This document shows, in pieces, positions 1 to 5,307 of a stretch of 5,307 nucleotides of DNA; positions within the stretch are counted from its first letter, which is position 1, and the number at the start of each line of letters is the position of its first letter. The stretch is from NCBI GenBank assembly GCA_029858755.1, contig JAOUEK010000170.1, forward strand, positions 1 to 5,307, given 5' to 3'. Origin of the DNA: Thermoleophilia bacterium. GTDB taxonomy: Bacteria; Actinomycetota; Thermoleophilia; Gaiellales; Gaiellaceae. A model generated the notes under the pieces. The model was not told the DNA's origin. It ran no database searches and saw only the letters and a program-made list of their open reading frames with translations. The translations under genes were made by a program, and so were the position numbers.

Positions 1-293
1 GTGAGCGGTCGCCGTACATCATGTTCTCGGAGATCCTCCCGAACGTTCTCGCTCCGGTCGTCGTCGAGTTCACCGTGCGACTCGGGTACGCGATCTTCGC
101 CGTTGCCACGCTGACCTTCATCGGCTTCGGCGTCCAGCCGCCGTCGCCCGACTGGGCGGCGCAGATCAACCAGTACTACACGTTCATCGACCCGTACTGG
201 TGGATGACGCTCTTCCCGGCGCTCGCGATCGCGAGCCTCGTCGTGTCGGTCAACCTCGTCGCCGACGGCATCCGCGAGGTCTACGAGCGGTGA
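1..293 (+). CDS. DppC/OppC-type ABC transporter permease, C-terminal fragment (5' truncated)
   Basis: Inner-membrane permease subunit of a peptide/nickel/oligosaccharide-type ABC importer. The reading frame is open from base 3, so the gene begins left of the window and 96 C-terminal residues are visible. They start inside the cytoplasmic EAA loop that docks on the ATPase (Ile6, then the ILPN motif at residues 11-14). A hydrophobic membrane segment follows at about 15-43. Then comes the family-typical sequence FIGFGVQPPSPDW (39-51) on the outer side, a last membrane helix at about 67-87, and the ending NLVADGIRE. The GFG-QPP-PDW signature is characteristic of DppC/OppC rather than DppB. The stop TGA (291-293) overlaps the GTG start of the ATPase gene by 4 bp, so the two are probably translationally coupled. 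The ATG at 21 lies inside the EAA loop and is not the true start. The transported substrate cannot be deduced from this fragment. Confidence 0.93.
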   Translation, partial: ERSPYIMFSEILPNVLAPVVVEFTVRLGYAIFAVATLTFIGFGVQPPSPDWAAQINQYYTFIDPYWWMTLFPALAIASLVVSVNLVADGIREVYER

Positions 294-2338
294 GCGAGGA
301 GGCGACGATTCCGCCGGACGGTGCTGCGAAGGCACTCGAGGTCGCCGATCTGGAGCTCGTCTACCGGGTCCGCGGAGTCGATCGGCCGGTGCTGCGAGGC
401 GTCTCGCTCTCGATCGAGCGTGGCCGCTCCTACGGTCTCGTCGGCGAGTCGGGGTGCGGGAAGTCGACCGCGGCGCTCGGCATCGTGCGCTTCCTCCCTC
501 GCAACGGGCGGATCACCTCCGGGTCGGTCGCCGTCGCCGGTCACGACGTCCTCGCGATGGGTGGCAGGGAGCTTCGCGACTACCACGCGCGCAGGGTCTC
601 GATGGTCTACCAGAACCCCGGCTCCGCTCTCAATCCAGGGCTTCGCGTCGGCGCCCAGGTGGCCGAGGCCTTCACGGTGCTGGGAGTCTCCGGCAGGGAG
701 GCGAAGGAGCGCGCCTTCGACGCGCTGACCCGGGTGCAGATAGCCGACCCGTCGTCAGTGATGGGCCGCTACCCCCATCAGCTGTCGGGCGGCATGCAGC
801 AGCGTGTCGTGATCGCGATGGCGCTCGCCAAGGATCCCGCGCTCCTCATCCTCGACGAGCCGACGACCGGGCTCGACGCCACCGTCGAGGCAGAGGTGCT
901 CGACCTCGTCTCGAACCTCCAGGCCGAGATCGAGACCGCCGTGCTCTTCATCAGCCACAACCTCGGCGTGATCTCGAAGATGTGCGACCGCGTCGGTGTC
1001 CTCTACGCCGGACGGCTCGTCGAGGAGGGCCCGGTCGACACGGTGCTGCAGGACCCCCGGCACCCGTACACGGTCGGGCTGCTGCGCTGCATCCCGCGTG
1101 GGGGCGTACGCAAGGACCGTGGCCGGCTCGACACCATCCCCGGGTTCCTCCCGAGCCTCGGGGCGACCATCCCGGGGTGCGTCTTCTCCGACCGTTGCGC
1201 GCTCGCCGACGACCGCTGCCGAACGGAGGAGCCGGAGCTCGAGGCGGCCCGGGCCGGTCACACCGCTCGCTGCTTCCACCACGAGCAAGCCCAGGGGCTG
1301 CCGCGCGAGGAGAGCGCCGACCTGGCCCTCCCGGCCGTCGATCGAAGCATCGCCCCGATGCTTGAGTTCGACGACCTCGGCAAGGTGTTCCACCAGCACG
1401 GGGTGGATATCCACGCGCTCGTCGGCGTCAGCGCGGCGATCTGGCCGGGGGAGACCCTGGGCCTCGTCGGGGAGTCGGGGAGCGGCAAGACGACGCTCGC
1501 CCGCGCCCTGCTCGGGATCATCAGCCCGACGTCCGGGGGCGTGGAGCTCCAGGGCCGGGCGCTGGCCTCGCGGTACCAGAAGCGGTCGAAGGACGACCTT
1601 CGGGCCCTCCAGATCGTGTTCCAGAACCCGGACTCGGCGCTCAACCGGCGGCACGCGGTGCGCCGGATCCTCACCCGCTCGATGCGGAAGCTGATCGGGA
1701 TCAGTGGCTCCGAAGCGGATGTGCGCGTGTCCGATCTCGCCGATCGTGTCCGCATCACCGAGCGCACGCTCACCCAGAAGCCCGTGCAGTTGTCCGGCGG
1801 GCTCAAGCAGCGCGTGGCGATCGCACGCGCGTTCGCAGGCGACCCGAAGCTCGTGGTGTGCGACGAGCCGACATCGGCGCTCGACGTCTCCGTGCAAGCC
1901 GCGATCCTCAACCTGCTCGTGGAGCTGCAGGCGGAGAAGGGCGTCTCGTACATCTTCATCAGCCACGACCTCGGCGTCGTCCGCTACATCTCCGACCGGA
2001 TCGCCGTGCTCTACCTCGGGCGCGTGCAGGAGGTCGGGCCTGCGGACGTCGTCTTCGACGGCCCGCACCACCCGTACACAGAGGCGCTGCTCTCGGCGGT
2101 GCCCACGGTCGACGGCGGCGGACGCGAGCGGATCAAGCTCGCAGGCGACATCCCGAGCGCGGCCGAGCCGCCGACCGGCTGCGTGTTCCACACGCGCTGC
2201 CCGCGCAAGGTGGGAGAGATCTGCGAGACGACGGAGCCGCCCCTGGTCGAGGTCGAGGCGAACCACGCCATGCGCTGCCACATCCCGCTCGAGGAGCTGC
2301 GGCGCCTGCAGCAGAAGGCGCCGGAGCGCGTGGCGTGA
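290..2338 (+). CDS. Fused DppD-DppF-type ABC transporter ATP-binding protein (two ATPase domains)
   Basis: Cytoplasmic ATPase that powers the permease encoded just upstream. The 682-residue chain carries two complete nucleotide-binding domains in tandem. Domain 1 has Walker A GESGCGKST (52-60), Q-loop Gln108, signature LSGGMQQ (165-171), Walker B LLILDE (185-190) and switch His223. Domain 2 starts near 357 and has Walker A GESGSGKTT (394-402), Gln445, LSGGLKQ (501-507), LVVCDE (521-526) and His559. Each is followed by the oligopeptide-transporter C-terminal region, starting at HPY (258 and 594), with four cysteines: C297, C303, C310, C328 and C631, C637, C645, C663. In this family such cysteines can hold an iron-sulfur cluster. 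Single-domain relatives are about 320-350 residues, so this is a true fusion. GTG at 290 is chosen because it overlaps the permease stop and gives a normal N-terminus; the longer open frame from 200 would lie over the permease's conserved end. Family members move peptides, nickel or oligosaccharides; the catabolic genes downstream favour a sugar-like substrate (inference). Confidence 0.95.
   Translation: MSEEATIPPDGAAKALEVADLELVYRVRGVDRPVLRGVSLSIERGRSYGLVGESGCGKSTAALGIVRFLPRNGRITSGSVAVAGHDVLAMGGRELRDYHARRVSMVYQNPGSALNPGLRVGAQVAEAFTVLGVSGREAKERAFDALTRVQIADPSSVMGRYPHQLSGGMQQRVVIAMALAKDPALLILDEPTTGLDATVEAEVLDLVSNLQAEIETAVLFISHNLGVISKMCDRVGVLYAGRLVEEGPVDTVLQDPRHPYTVGLLRCIPRGGVRKDRGRLDTIPGFLPSLGATIPGCVFSDRCALADDRCRTEEPELEAARAGHTARCFHHEQAQGLPREESADLALPAVDRSIAPMLEFDDLGKVFHQHGVDIHALVGVSAAIWPGETLGLVGESGSGKTTLARALLGIISPTSGGVELQGRALASRYQKRSKDDLRALQIVFQNPDSALNRRHAVRRILTRSMRKLIGISGSEADVRVSDLADRVRITERTLTQKPVQLSGGLKQRVAIARAFAGDPKLVVCDEPTSALDVSVQAAILNLLVELQAEKGVSYIFISHDLGVVRYISDRIAVLYLGRVQEVGPADVVFDGPHHPYTEALLSAVPTVDGGGRERIKLAGDIPSAAEPPTGCVFHTRCPRKVGEICETTEPPLVEVEANHAMRCHIPLEELRRLQQKAPERVA
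2323..2326 (+). promoter_or_regulatory. Ribosome binding site (GGAG) for the alcohol dehydrogenase gene
   Basis: GGAG lies 8 bases before the GTG at 2335, inside the last codons of the ATPase gene. It supports this GTG as the start over internal codons further along. With the 4-bp overlap it fits translational coupling. Confidence 0.5.
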
Positions 2339-3480
2339 ACATCCGCGCAGCGGTGCTCGAGCGGGTCGACGGCCCGCTCGTCGTCGGCGACCTCGAGCTC
2401 GCGCCGCCCGGGCCGGAGGAGGTGCTCGTCCGACTGGGCGCGAGCGGCGTCTGCCGCTCCGACTACAACGCCGTCGACGGGACGACGTCCACACCGTTCC
2501 CGGTGGTGCTCGGGCACGAGGGCGCAGGCGTGGTGGAGGCAGTCGGTGACGGCGTGACACGTGTCGCGATCGGGGACCATGTGACGCTGTCGTGGACGCC
2601 CTCGTGCGGCACGTGCCCGGAGTGCGTGCGCGACCTGCCGCAGCTGTGCTCGACGATCTGGCCGGTGATGGGCGCAGGCGGGCTGATGGACGAGACCTCG
2701 CGCCTGGCGCGCGGTGGGGAGGCCGTCTACCACTACTGTTTCCTGTCGACGTTCGCGGAGGCGTGCGTCGTGCCCGAGCGCTCGTGCGTGCCGATCCCGC
2801 GCGACGTGCCCTTCGACGTCGCCGGCCTCGTCGGCTGCGCGGTGACGACCGGCGTCGGCGCTGTCTGGAACACCGCCGGCGTCCGGCCCGGCGACCGTGT
2901 CGCGGTGATCGGCTGCGGCGGGGTCGGGCTGTCCGCGCTGATGGCGGCGGTGGCGGTCGGCGCCGAGCCGGTGATCGCGGTGGACGCCGCTCCCGGCAAG
3001 CTGCAGACGGCGACCGAGCTGGGCGCGGCCTCCGTCGTGCAGTGGGCGGGGAGCGCCGAGGACACGGCCGAGGCGATCCGCGAGGCCTCCGGTGGCGGTG
3101 TCGACTACGCGATCGAGGCGACGGGACGCGGCGAGGCGATGCTCACGGCGGTCCTCGCCACCCGTGGCCGGGGAGCCGCCGTCCTGATCGGGATCCCGCG
3201 GGCGGAGACGGTGGTGCCGCTGCCGGCGCTGACGATCCCCCGCATGGAGCGGCGGGTGCTGGGCTCGATCTACGGCTCCGCGCGCCCGGAGCGGGACTTC
3301 CCGCGGATCATCGAGCTGTACCGCTCGGGCCGCCTGCCGCTCGAGCGCCTCGTCTCGCACCGGCTCACTCTCGACGAGGTCGACCGTGCCTTCGAGCTGA
3401 TGAACTCGGGCGACGCGCTCCGCGTCGTCCTCGACCTGAATCCGGGGGCTGTCCCCGGAGAGGAGGATGTCCCCTCATGA
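2335..3480 (+). CDS. Zinc-dependent medium-chain alcohol dehydrogenase (MDR family)
   Basis: A 381-residue NAD(P)-dependent alcohol/polyol dehydrogenase, probably soluble and cytoplasmic. Catalytic zinc ligands are C40 (in GVCRSD), H61 (GHE, with E62) and C168 (GCAVTTG). The structural zinc loop has C91, C94, C97 and C105. All of these sit at a constant offset of 6 from horse liver ADH numbering, so spacing matches the long class I/III-type enzymes. The Rossmann motif is GCGGVG (193-198), with Asp217 ending the second strand, which favours NAD over NADP. The proton-relay position equivalent to liver ADH His51 is Asn45, and the pocket residue equivalent to Phe93 is Trp87. The GTG start overlaps the ATPase stop (GTGA). 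The coding end runs about 15 residues past the usual family end and contains a small GC hairpin and the next gene's ribosome site. The substrate is unknown; its position next to an SDR and a sugar kinase suggests oxidation of a hydroxymethyl or polyol group. Confidence 0.92.
   Translation: MNIRAAVLERVDGPLVVGDLELAPPGPEEVLVRLGASGVCRSDYNAVDGTTSTPFPVVLGHEGAGVVEAVGDGVTRVAIGDHVTLSWTPSCGTCPECVRDLPQLCSTIWPVMGAGGLMDETSRLARGGEAVYHYCFLSTFAEACVVPERSCVPIPRDVPFDVAGLVGCAVTTGVGAVWNTAGVRPGDRVAVIGCGGVGLSALMAAVAVGAEPVIAVDAAPGKLQTATELGAASVVQWAGSAEDTAEAIREASGGGVDYAIEATGRGEAMLTAVLATRGRGAAVLIGIPRAETVVPLPALTIPRMERRVLGSIYGSARPERDFPRIIELYRSGRLPLERLVSHRLTLDEVDRAFELMNSGDALRVVLDLNPGAVPGEEDVPS
3442..3458 (+). promoter_or_regulatory. 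Small GC hairpin just upstream of the Fae-like gene's ribosome site
   Basis: CCGGGG (3442-3447) and CCCCGG (3453-3458) form a perfect 6-bp stem with a 5-base loop, GCTGT. The stem ends two bases before the AGGAGG at 3461. It lies in the last codons of the dehydrogenase gene and has no U-tract, so it is not a terminator. It could shape translation or mRNA processing at this junction, but short GC stems arise by chance in DNA this GC-rich. Confidence 0.25.
3461..3466 (+). promoter_or_regulatory. Strong Shine-Dalgarno sequence (AGGAGG) for the Fae-like gene
   Basis: A perfect AGGAGG is followed by 10 bases and then the ATG at 3477. It is the strongest ribosome site in the window and fixes the start of the Fae-like protein. 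It suggests that protein is made at a higher level than its neighbours. Confidence 0.75.
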
Positions 3481-4004
3481 ACCTGGACGAGCTCGACGGC
3501 CGCATCGGCGAGGGCTGGGGCGGCCTCTCCCCGAACGGCTGCCACGTCAACGTGGTGCTCGCGCGTCGTGGGAGCCCGACGGCGGCGGCGGCGATCTCGA
3601 TGTTCGCGCACCCCGCGCCCGGCCACTCGCCCGTGCTCTGCTGCGTCGGCGAGACGCAGCCCGACTACGAGCCGATCTGGCCGCCGACGCTGATGATGAA
3701 CAAGACCACCGCCACCACGGAGCAGATCGAGACCATGACCTGGGGGCCGGGCCAGCTCGGCATCGGCCAGGCCGTGCTCGACGCGGTCGCCGACGGGGTG
3801 ATCGAGGCGAGCGGCGACCTGATCGTGCTCGTCGCGATCTGGCTCGACGCGCGGGCCGACGACGAGACCGCGGTGCGCCTCGCGGCGCGCGCTGCGGTTC
3901 GCAGGGCGATCGGCATGTGCGTCGAGGGTCGCGACCCGGCCGCCGCGGCGCGGCTCGTGACGGAGCGCGACGGGCTGCGCAACCCGTTCTACAGCGGTCG
4001 GTAG
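3477..4004 (+). CDS. Formaldehyde-activating enzyme (Fae) family protein
   Basis: A 175-residue soluble protein close to the usual Fae length (about 170). Classical Fae joins formaldehyde to tetrahydromethanopterin to give methylene-H4MPT. Recalled comparison with methylotroph Fae shows colinear matches along the whole chain: IGEG (10-13); H23 followed by a strand and RGSP (31-34); GHSPVL (49-54); TLMMNK (71-76); WGPGQLGIGQAVLDAVADG (89-107); the strand DLIVLVAIWLD (114-124); a helix ending RRAI (142-145); and VTER (161-164) with NPF (169-171) at the C-terminus. H23 falls exactly at the catalytic histidine (His17 in the studied enzyme), 11 residues before the Pro of RGSP. The Asp two residues after it in methylotroph Fae is Asn25 here, and there are about four extra residues before TLMMNK. 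The gene has a perfect Shine-Dalgarno and an ATGA overlap with the dehydrogenase. Family membership is well supported; the reaction and cofactor are not known, and no H4MPT genes are visible here. Confidence 0.85.
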   Translation: MNLDELDGRIGEGWGGLSPNGCHVNVVLARRGSPTAAAAISMFAHPAPGHSPVLCCVGETQPDYEPIWPPTLMMNKTTATTEQIETMTWGPGQLGIGQAVLDAVADGVIEASGDLIVLVAIWLDARADDETAVRLAARAAVRRAIGMCVEGRDPAAAARLVTERDGLRNPFYSGR

Positions 4005-4009
4005 CGACG

Positions 4010-4786
4010 ATGGAGATCGGCGACTTCGCGCTCGACCACTTCTCGCTCGCCGGCAAGAACGCGATCGTCACCGGCGGCAACACGGGCCTTGGTCGGGCCT
4101 TCGCGCTGGCACTCGTGAAAGCAGGCGCCAACGTGCTCGCGCCGACGGTGATGGAGGACGATGGCGTCACGCGTGAGCTCGTGGAGGCCGAGGGCGTGCG
4201 CTACGCGTCCATGGAGGCGGACCTCACGACCCCCGGCATCCCCAGAGCGGTCGTCGACGCGTGCGTCGAGGGTCTCGGCTCGCTCGACATCCTGGTCAAC
4301 AGCGCCGGCGTCTGCCCGCTGGCCGACGTGCTCGAGTTCGGCCGCTCCGAGTGGGACGCGACGGTTGCCGTCAACCTCACGGCAGCCTTCGAGATGAGCT
4401 TCGAGGCCGCACAGCGGATGGTGCCGCAGCGGAGCGGGAAGATCATCAACGTCTGCTCGCTGTTCAGCTTCCTCGGAGGGCAGCGCTCGCCGGCCTATGC
4501 TGCCACCAAGCACGGCATCGCGGGCCTCACGAAGGCGTACTGCGACGAGCTCGCGCCGTACAACATCCAGGTCAACGGCATCGCGCCCGGCTACTACGCG
4601 ACGGAGATCACCGCGGCCACGAGGAGCGACCCCGAGGCCAGCCGTCGCATCCTGGAGCACATCCCGGCGGGCCGGTGGGGCGACCCGTTCGACCTGATGG
4701 GAACCGTCGTCTTCCTCGCCAGCCGCGCCTCCGACTACGTCAACGGGCACGTGCTCGTGGTGGACGGCGGCTACCTCGTCCGCTAG
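4010..4786 (+). CDS. KduD-like short-chain dehydrogenase/reductase (SDR)
   Basis: A 258-residue classical SDR, the normal size for the family, acting as an NAD(P)-dependent ketone/secondary alcohol oxidoreductase. The cofactor motif is TGGNTGLG (21-28). The usual NNAG is NSAG (in VNSAGV). The catalytic tetrad is N122, S150, Y163 and K167, with the standard S-x12-Y-x3-K spacing. The start FSLAGK, the KIINVCS region, the IAPGY segment and the C-terminus IPAGRWGDPFDLMG...ASDYVNG...VDGG resemble 2-deoxy-D-gluconate 3-dehydrogenase/KduD more than fatty-acid FabG. That points to a sugar-acid or small sugar substrate, but KduD-like names are loose within SDRs. The ATG at 4010 is 5 bases after the Fae-like gene's stop, with only a weak ribosome site, so it probably relies on coupling to the gene before it. 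Together with the upstream dehydrogenase it could oxidise two positions of the same molecule, or oxidise then reduce to epimerise it (inference). Confidence 0.92.
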   Translation: MEIGDFALDHFSLAGKNAIVTGGNTGLGRAFALALVKAGANVLAPTVMEDDGVTRELVEAEGVRYASMEADLTTPGIPRAVVDACVEGLGSLDILVNSAGVCPLADVLEFGRSEWDATVAVNLTAAFEMSFEAAQRMVPQRSGKIINVCSLFSFLGGQRSPAYAATKHGIAGLTKAYCDELAPYNIQVNGIAPGYYATEITAATRSDPEASRRILEHIPAGRWGDPFDLMGTVVFLASRASDYVNGHVLVVDGGYLVR

Positions 4787-4796
4787 GCGGAGGCGC

Positions 4797-4800
4797 GGAG
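4797..4800 (+). promoter_or_regulatory. Ribosome binding site (GGAG) for the FGGY kinase gene
   Basis: GGAG stands 9 bases before the ATG at 4810 in the 23-base gap after the SDR gene. A second purine run, GGAGG at 4789-4793, is 16 bases away and less well placed. No hairpin with a U-tract is present in the gap, so transcription probably continues from the SDR gene. Confidence 0.55.
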
Positions 4801-4809
4801 CATCGCACC

Positions 4810-5307
4810 ATGCCCGGCCCGTACCTGATCGGCATCGACGGCGGCACCCAGAGCTCGAAGGTCGTGGTCTACGACACGGCGGGAGCCGTCGTCGCCGAGG
4901 GGCGGCAGGCCCTGCGCCCGATGAGCCGGCCGCGGCACGGCGTGGCCGTCCACCCGGACGACGACCTCTGGACGTCGATCGCCGCCGCGAGCCGCCGGGC
5001 CATGGAGGCGTTCCCGGGCGACCCGGGCGAGATCGCCGGTGTCGGCCTGTGCACGATCCGGTGCTGCAAGGCGTTCCTCGACGCAGACGGGGCGCTGGTG
5101 GAGCCGGTGATCAGCTGGATGGACGACCGCGCCTACCAGCCGTACGTGCCCGGCGACCCCGCCGTCGCCTACGCGACGACGTCGTCCGGGTACCTCACCC
5201 ACCGCTTCACCGGCGAGCGGCGCGACAGCGCCGCCAACAACATCCTGCTGCAGTGGCCGATCGACACCGACACCTGGCAGTGGAGCGACGACCCGCGCTC
5301 TTCGAGG
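4810..5307 (+). CDS. FGGY-family carbohydrate kinase, N-terminal part (3' truncated)
   Basis: The frame stays open from the ATG at 4810 to the last base, giving 166 residues; FGGY kinases are usually about 480-520 residues, so roughly two thirds lies outside. The family phosphorylates a sugar, ketose or polyol with ATP. Visible marks are the first phosphate-binding motif GIDGGTQSSK (8-17), the strand/turn FLDADG (89-94), the hallmark WMDDRA (103-108), and the YLTHRFTGERRDSAAN region typical of the N-lobe. Two features differ from xylulokinase. The QMHG substrate motif position reads TIRC (82-85), and only about 20 residues separate WMDDRA from YLTHRFTG, where xylulokinase has about 50. The catalytic base Asp is beyond the window. 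A divergent subfamily is more likely than a broken gene, because motifs on both sides are intact and in frame. The substrate cannot be assigned; a ketose made by the upstream dehydrogenases is a reasonable guess. Confidence 0.88.
   Translation, partial: MPGPYLIGIDGGTQSSKVVVYDTAGAVVAEGRQALRPMSRPRHGVAVHPDDDLWTSIAAASRRAMEAFPGDPGEIAGVGLCTIRCCKAFLDADGALVEPVISWMDDRAYQPYVPGDPAVAYATTSSGYLTHRFTGERRDSAANNILLQWPIDTDTWQWSDDPRSSR

Noticed and set aside
200..289. Upstream extension of the fused ATPase from the ATG at 200
   Set aside because: The extra 30 residues are Arg/Pro-rich and would overlap the conserved permease C-terminus; the GTG at 290 gives the usual 4-bp overlap and a normal N-terminus.
1858..2334. 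Dehydrogenase or other fusion extending upstream in the same frame as the alcohol dehydrogenase
   Set aside because: The upstream frame is an Arg/Ala/Pro-rich shadow of the second ATPase domain. The MDR fold begins exactly at the GTG at 2335.
755..2560. Long open frame (601 codons) on the minus strand
   Set aside because: It runs opposite the fused ATPase, whose motifs are unmistakable. The translation is Arg/Asp/Ala/His-rich without any recognisable motif, as expected for an antisense shadow in GC-rich DNA.
2011..3360. Long open frame (449 codons) on the minus strand
   Set aside because: It spans the end of the ATPase and most of the dehydrogenase, has no family motif and has low-complexity Arg/Ala/His content. 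It is a composition shadow.
3477..4004. Reading this locus as evidence of methylotrophy
   Set aside because: Only a Fae homologue is present; no H4MPT-pathway enzyme, methanol dehydrogenase or serine/RuMP cycle gene is visible, and the neighbours are sugar-type enzymes.
3989..4750. Minus-strand open frame of 253 codons opposite the SDR gene
   Set aside because: The SDR on the + strand has its full catalytic tetrad and cofactor motif; the antisense product resembles nothing and lacks supporting signals.
4787..4809. Possible terminator or promoter between the SDR and kinase genes
   Set aside because: The 23-base gap has no stem followed by a U-tract and is too short for a promoter; it holds only the kinase ribosome site.
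4783..5202. Minus-strand open frame opposite the kinase start
   Set aside because: The + strand frame has clear FGGY motifs and runs open to the window end; the antisense product has no recognisable feature.

Overview
The window is a GC-rich bacterial fragment with nearly every third codon position G or C. All genes are on the + strand and very tightly packed. Two genes start at GTG, and three junctions are 4-bp stop/start overlaps (GTGA, GTGA, ATGA). This style, with a single-chain double-ATPase peptide-type transporter subunit, suggests a high-GC actinomycete-type bacterium (Actinomycetota, possibly a Thermoleophilia-like lineage). That placement is inferred from composition and gene style only; no rRNA or phylogenetic marker is present.

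Layout: (1) 1-293, the C-terminal end of a DppC/OppC-type ABC permease, cut by the left edge. (2) 290-2338, a fused DppD-DppF ATPase with two complete nucleotide-binding domains, each followed by a cysteine-bearing oligopeptide-transporter C-terminal region. (3) 2335-3480, a zinc-dependent medium-chain alcohol dehydrogenase with full catalytic and structural zinc ligand sets. (4) 3477-4004, a small protein recognisable as a homologue of formaldehyde-activating enzyme (Fae), with the catalytic histidine position kept. (5) 4010-4786, a KduD-like short-chain dehydrogenase/reductase. (6) 4810-5307, the N-terminal part of an FGGY-family carbohydrate kinase, cut by the right edge.

Read together, this looks like one operon for uptake and breakdown of a small polyol, sugar or glycoside: import by a Dpp/Opp-type transporter (a family that also carries oligosaccharides), two oxidoreductase steps, and phosphorylation by a sugar kinase. 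The Fae-like gene is the surprising member. Classical Fae couples formaldehyde to tetrahydromethanopterin in C1 metabolism, and nothing else in the window points to methylotrophy. It may deal with formaldehyde released by the pathway, or the fold may have been recruited for another reaction. The substrate cannot be read from the sequence. No RNA genes, mobile elements, CRISPR arrays, promoters or convincing terminators were seen, and there is no gene-free stretch longer than 23 bases.
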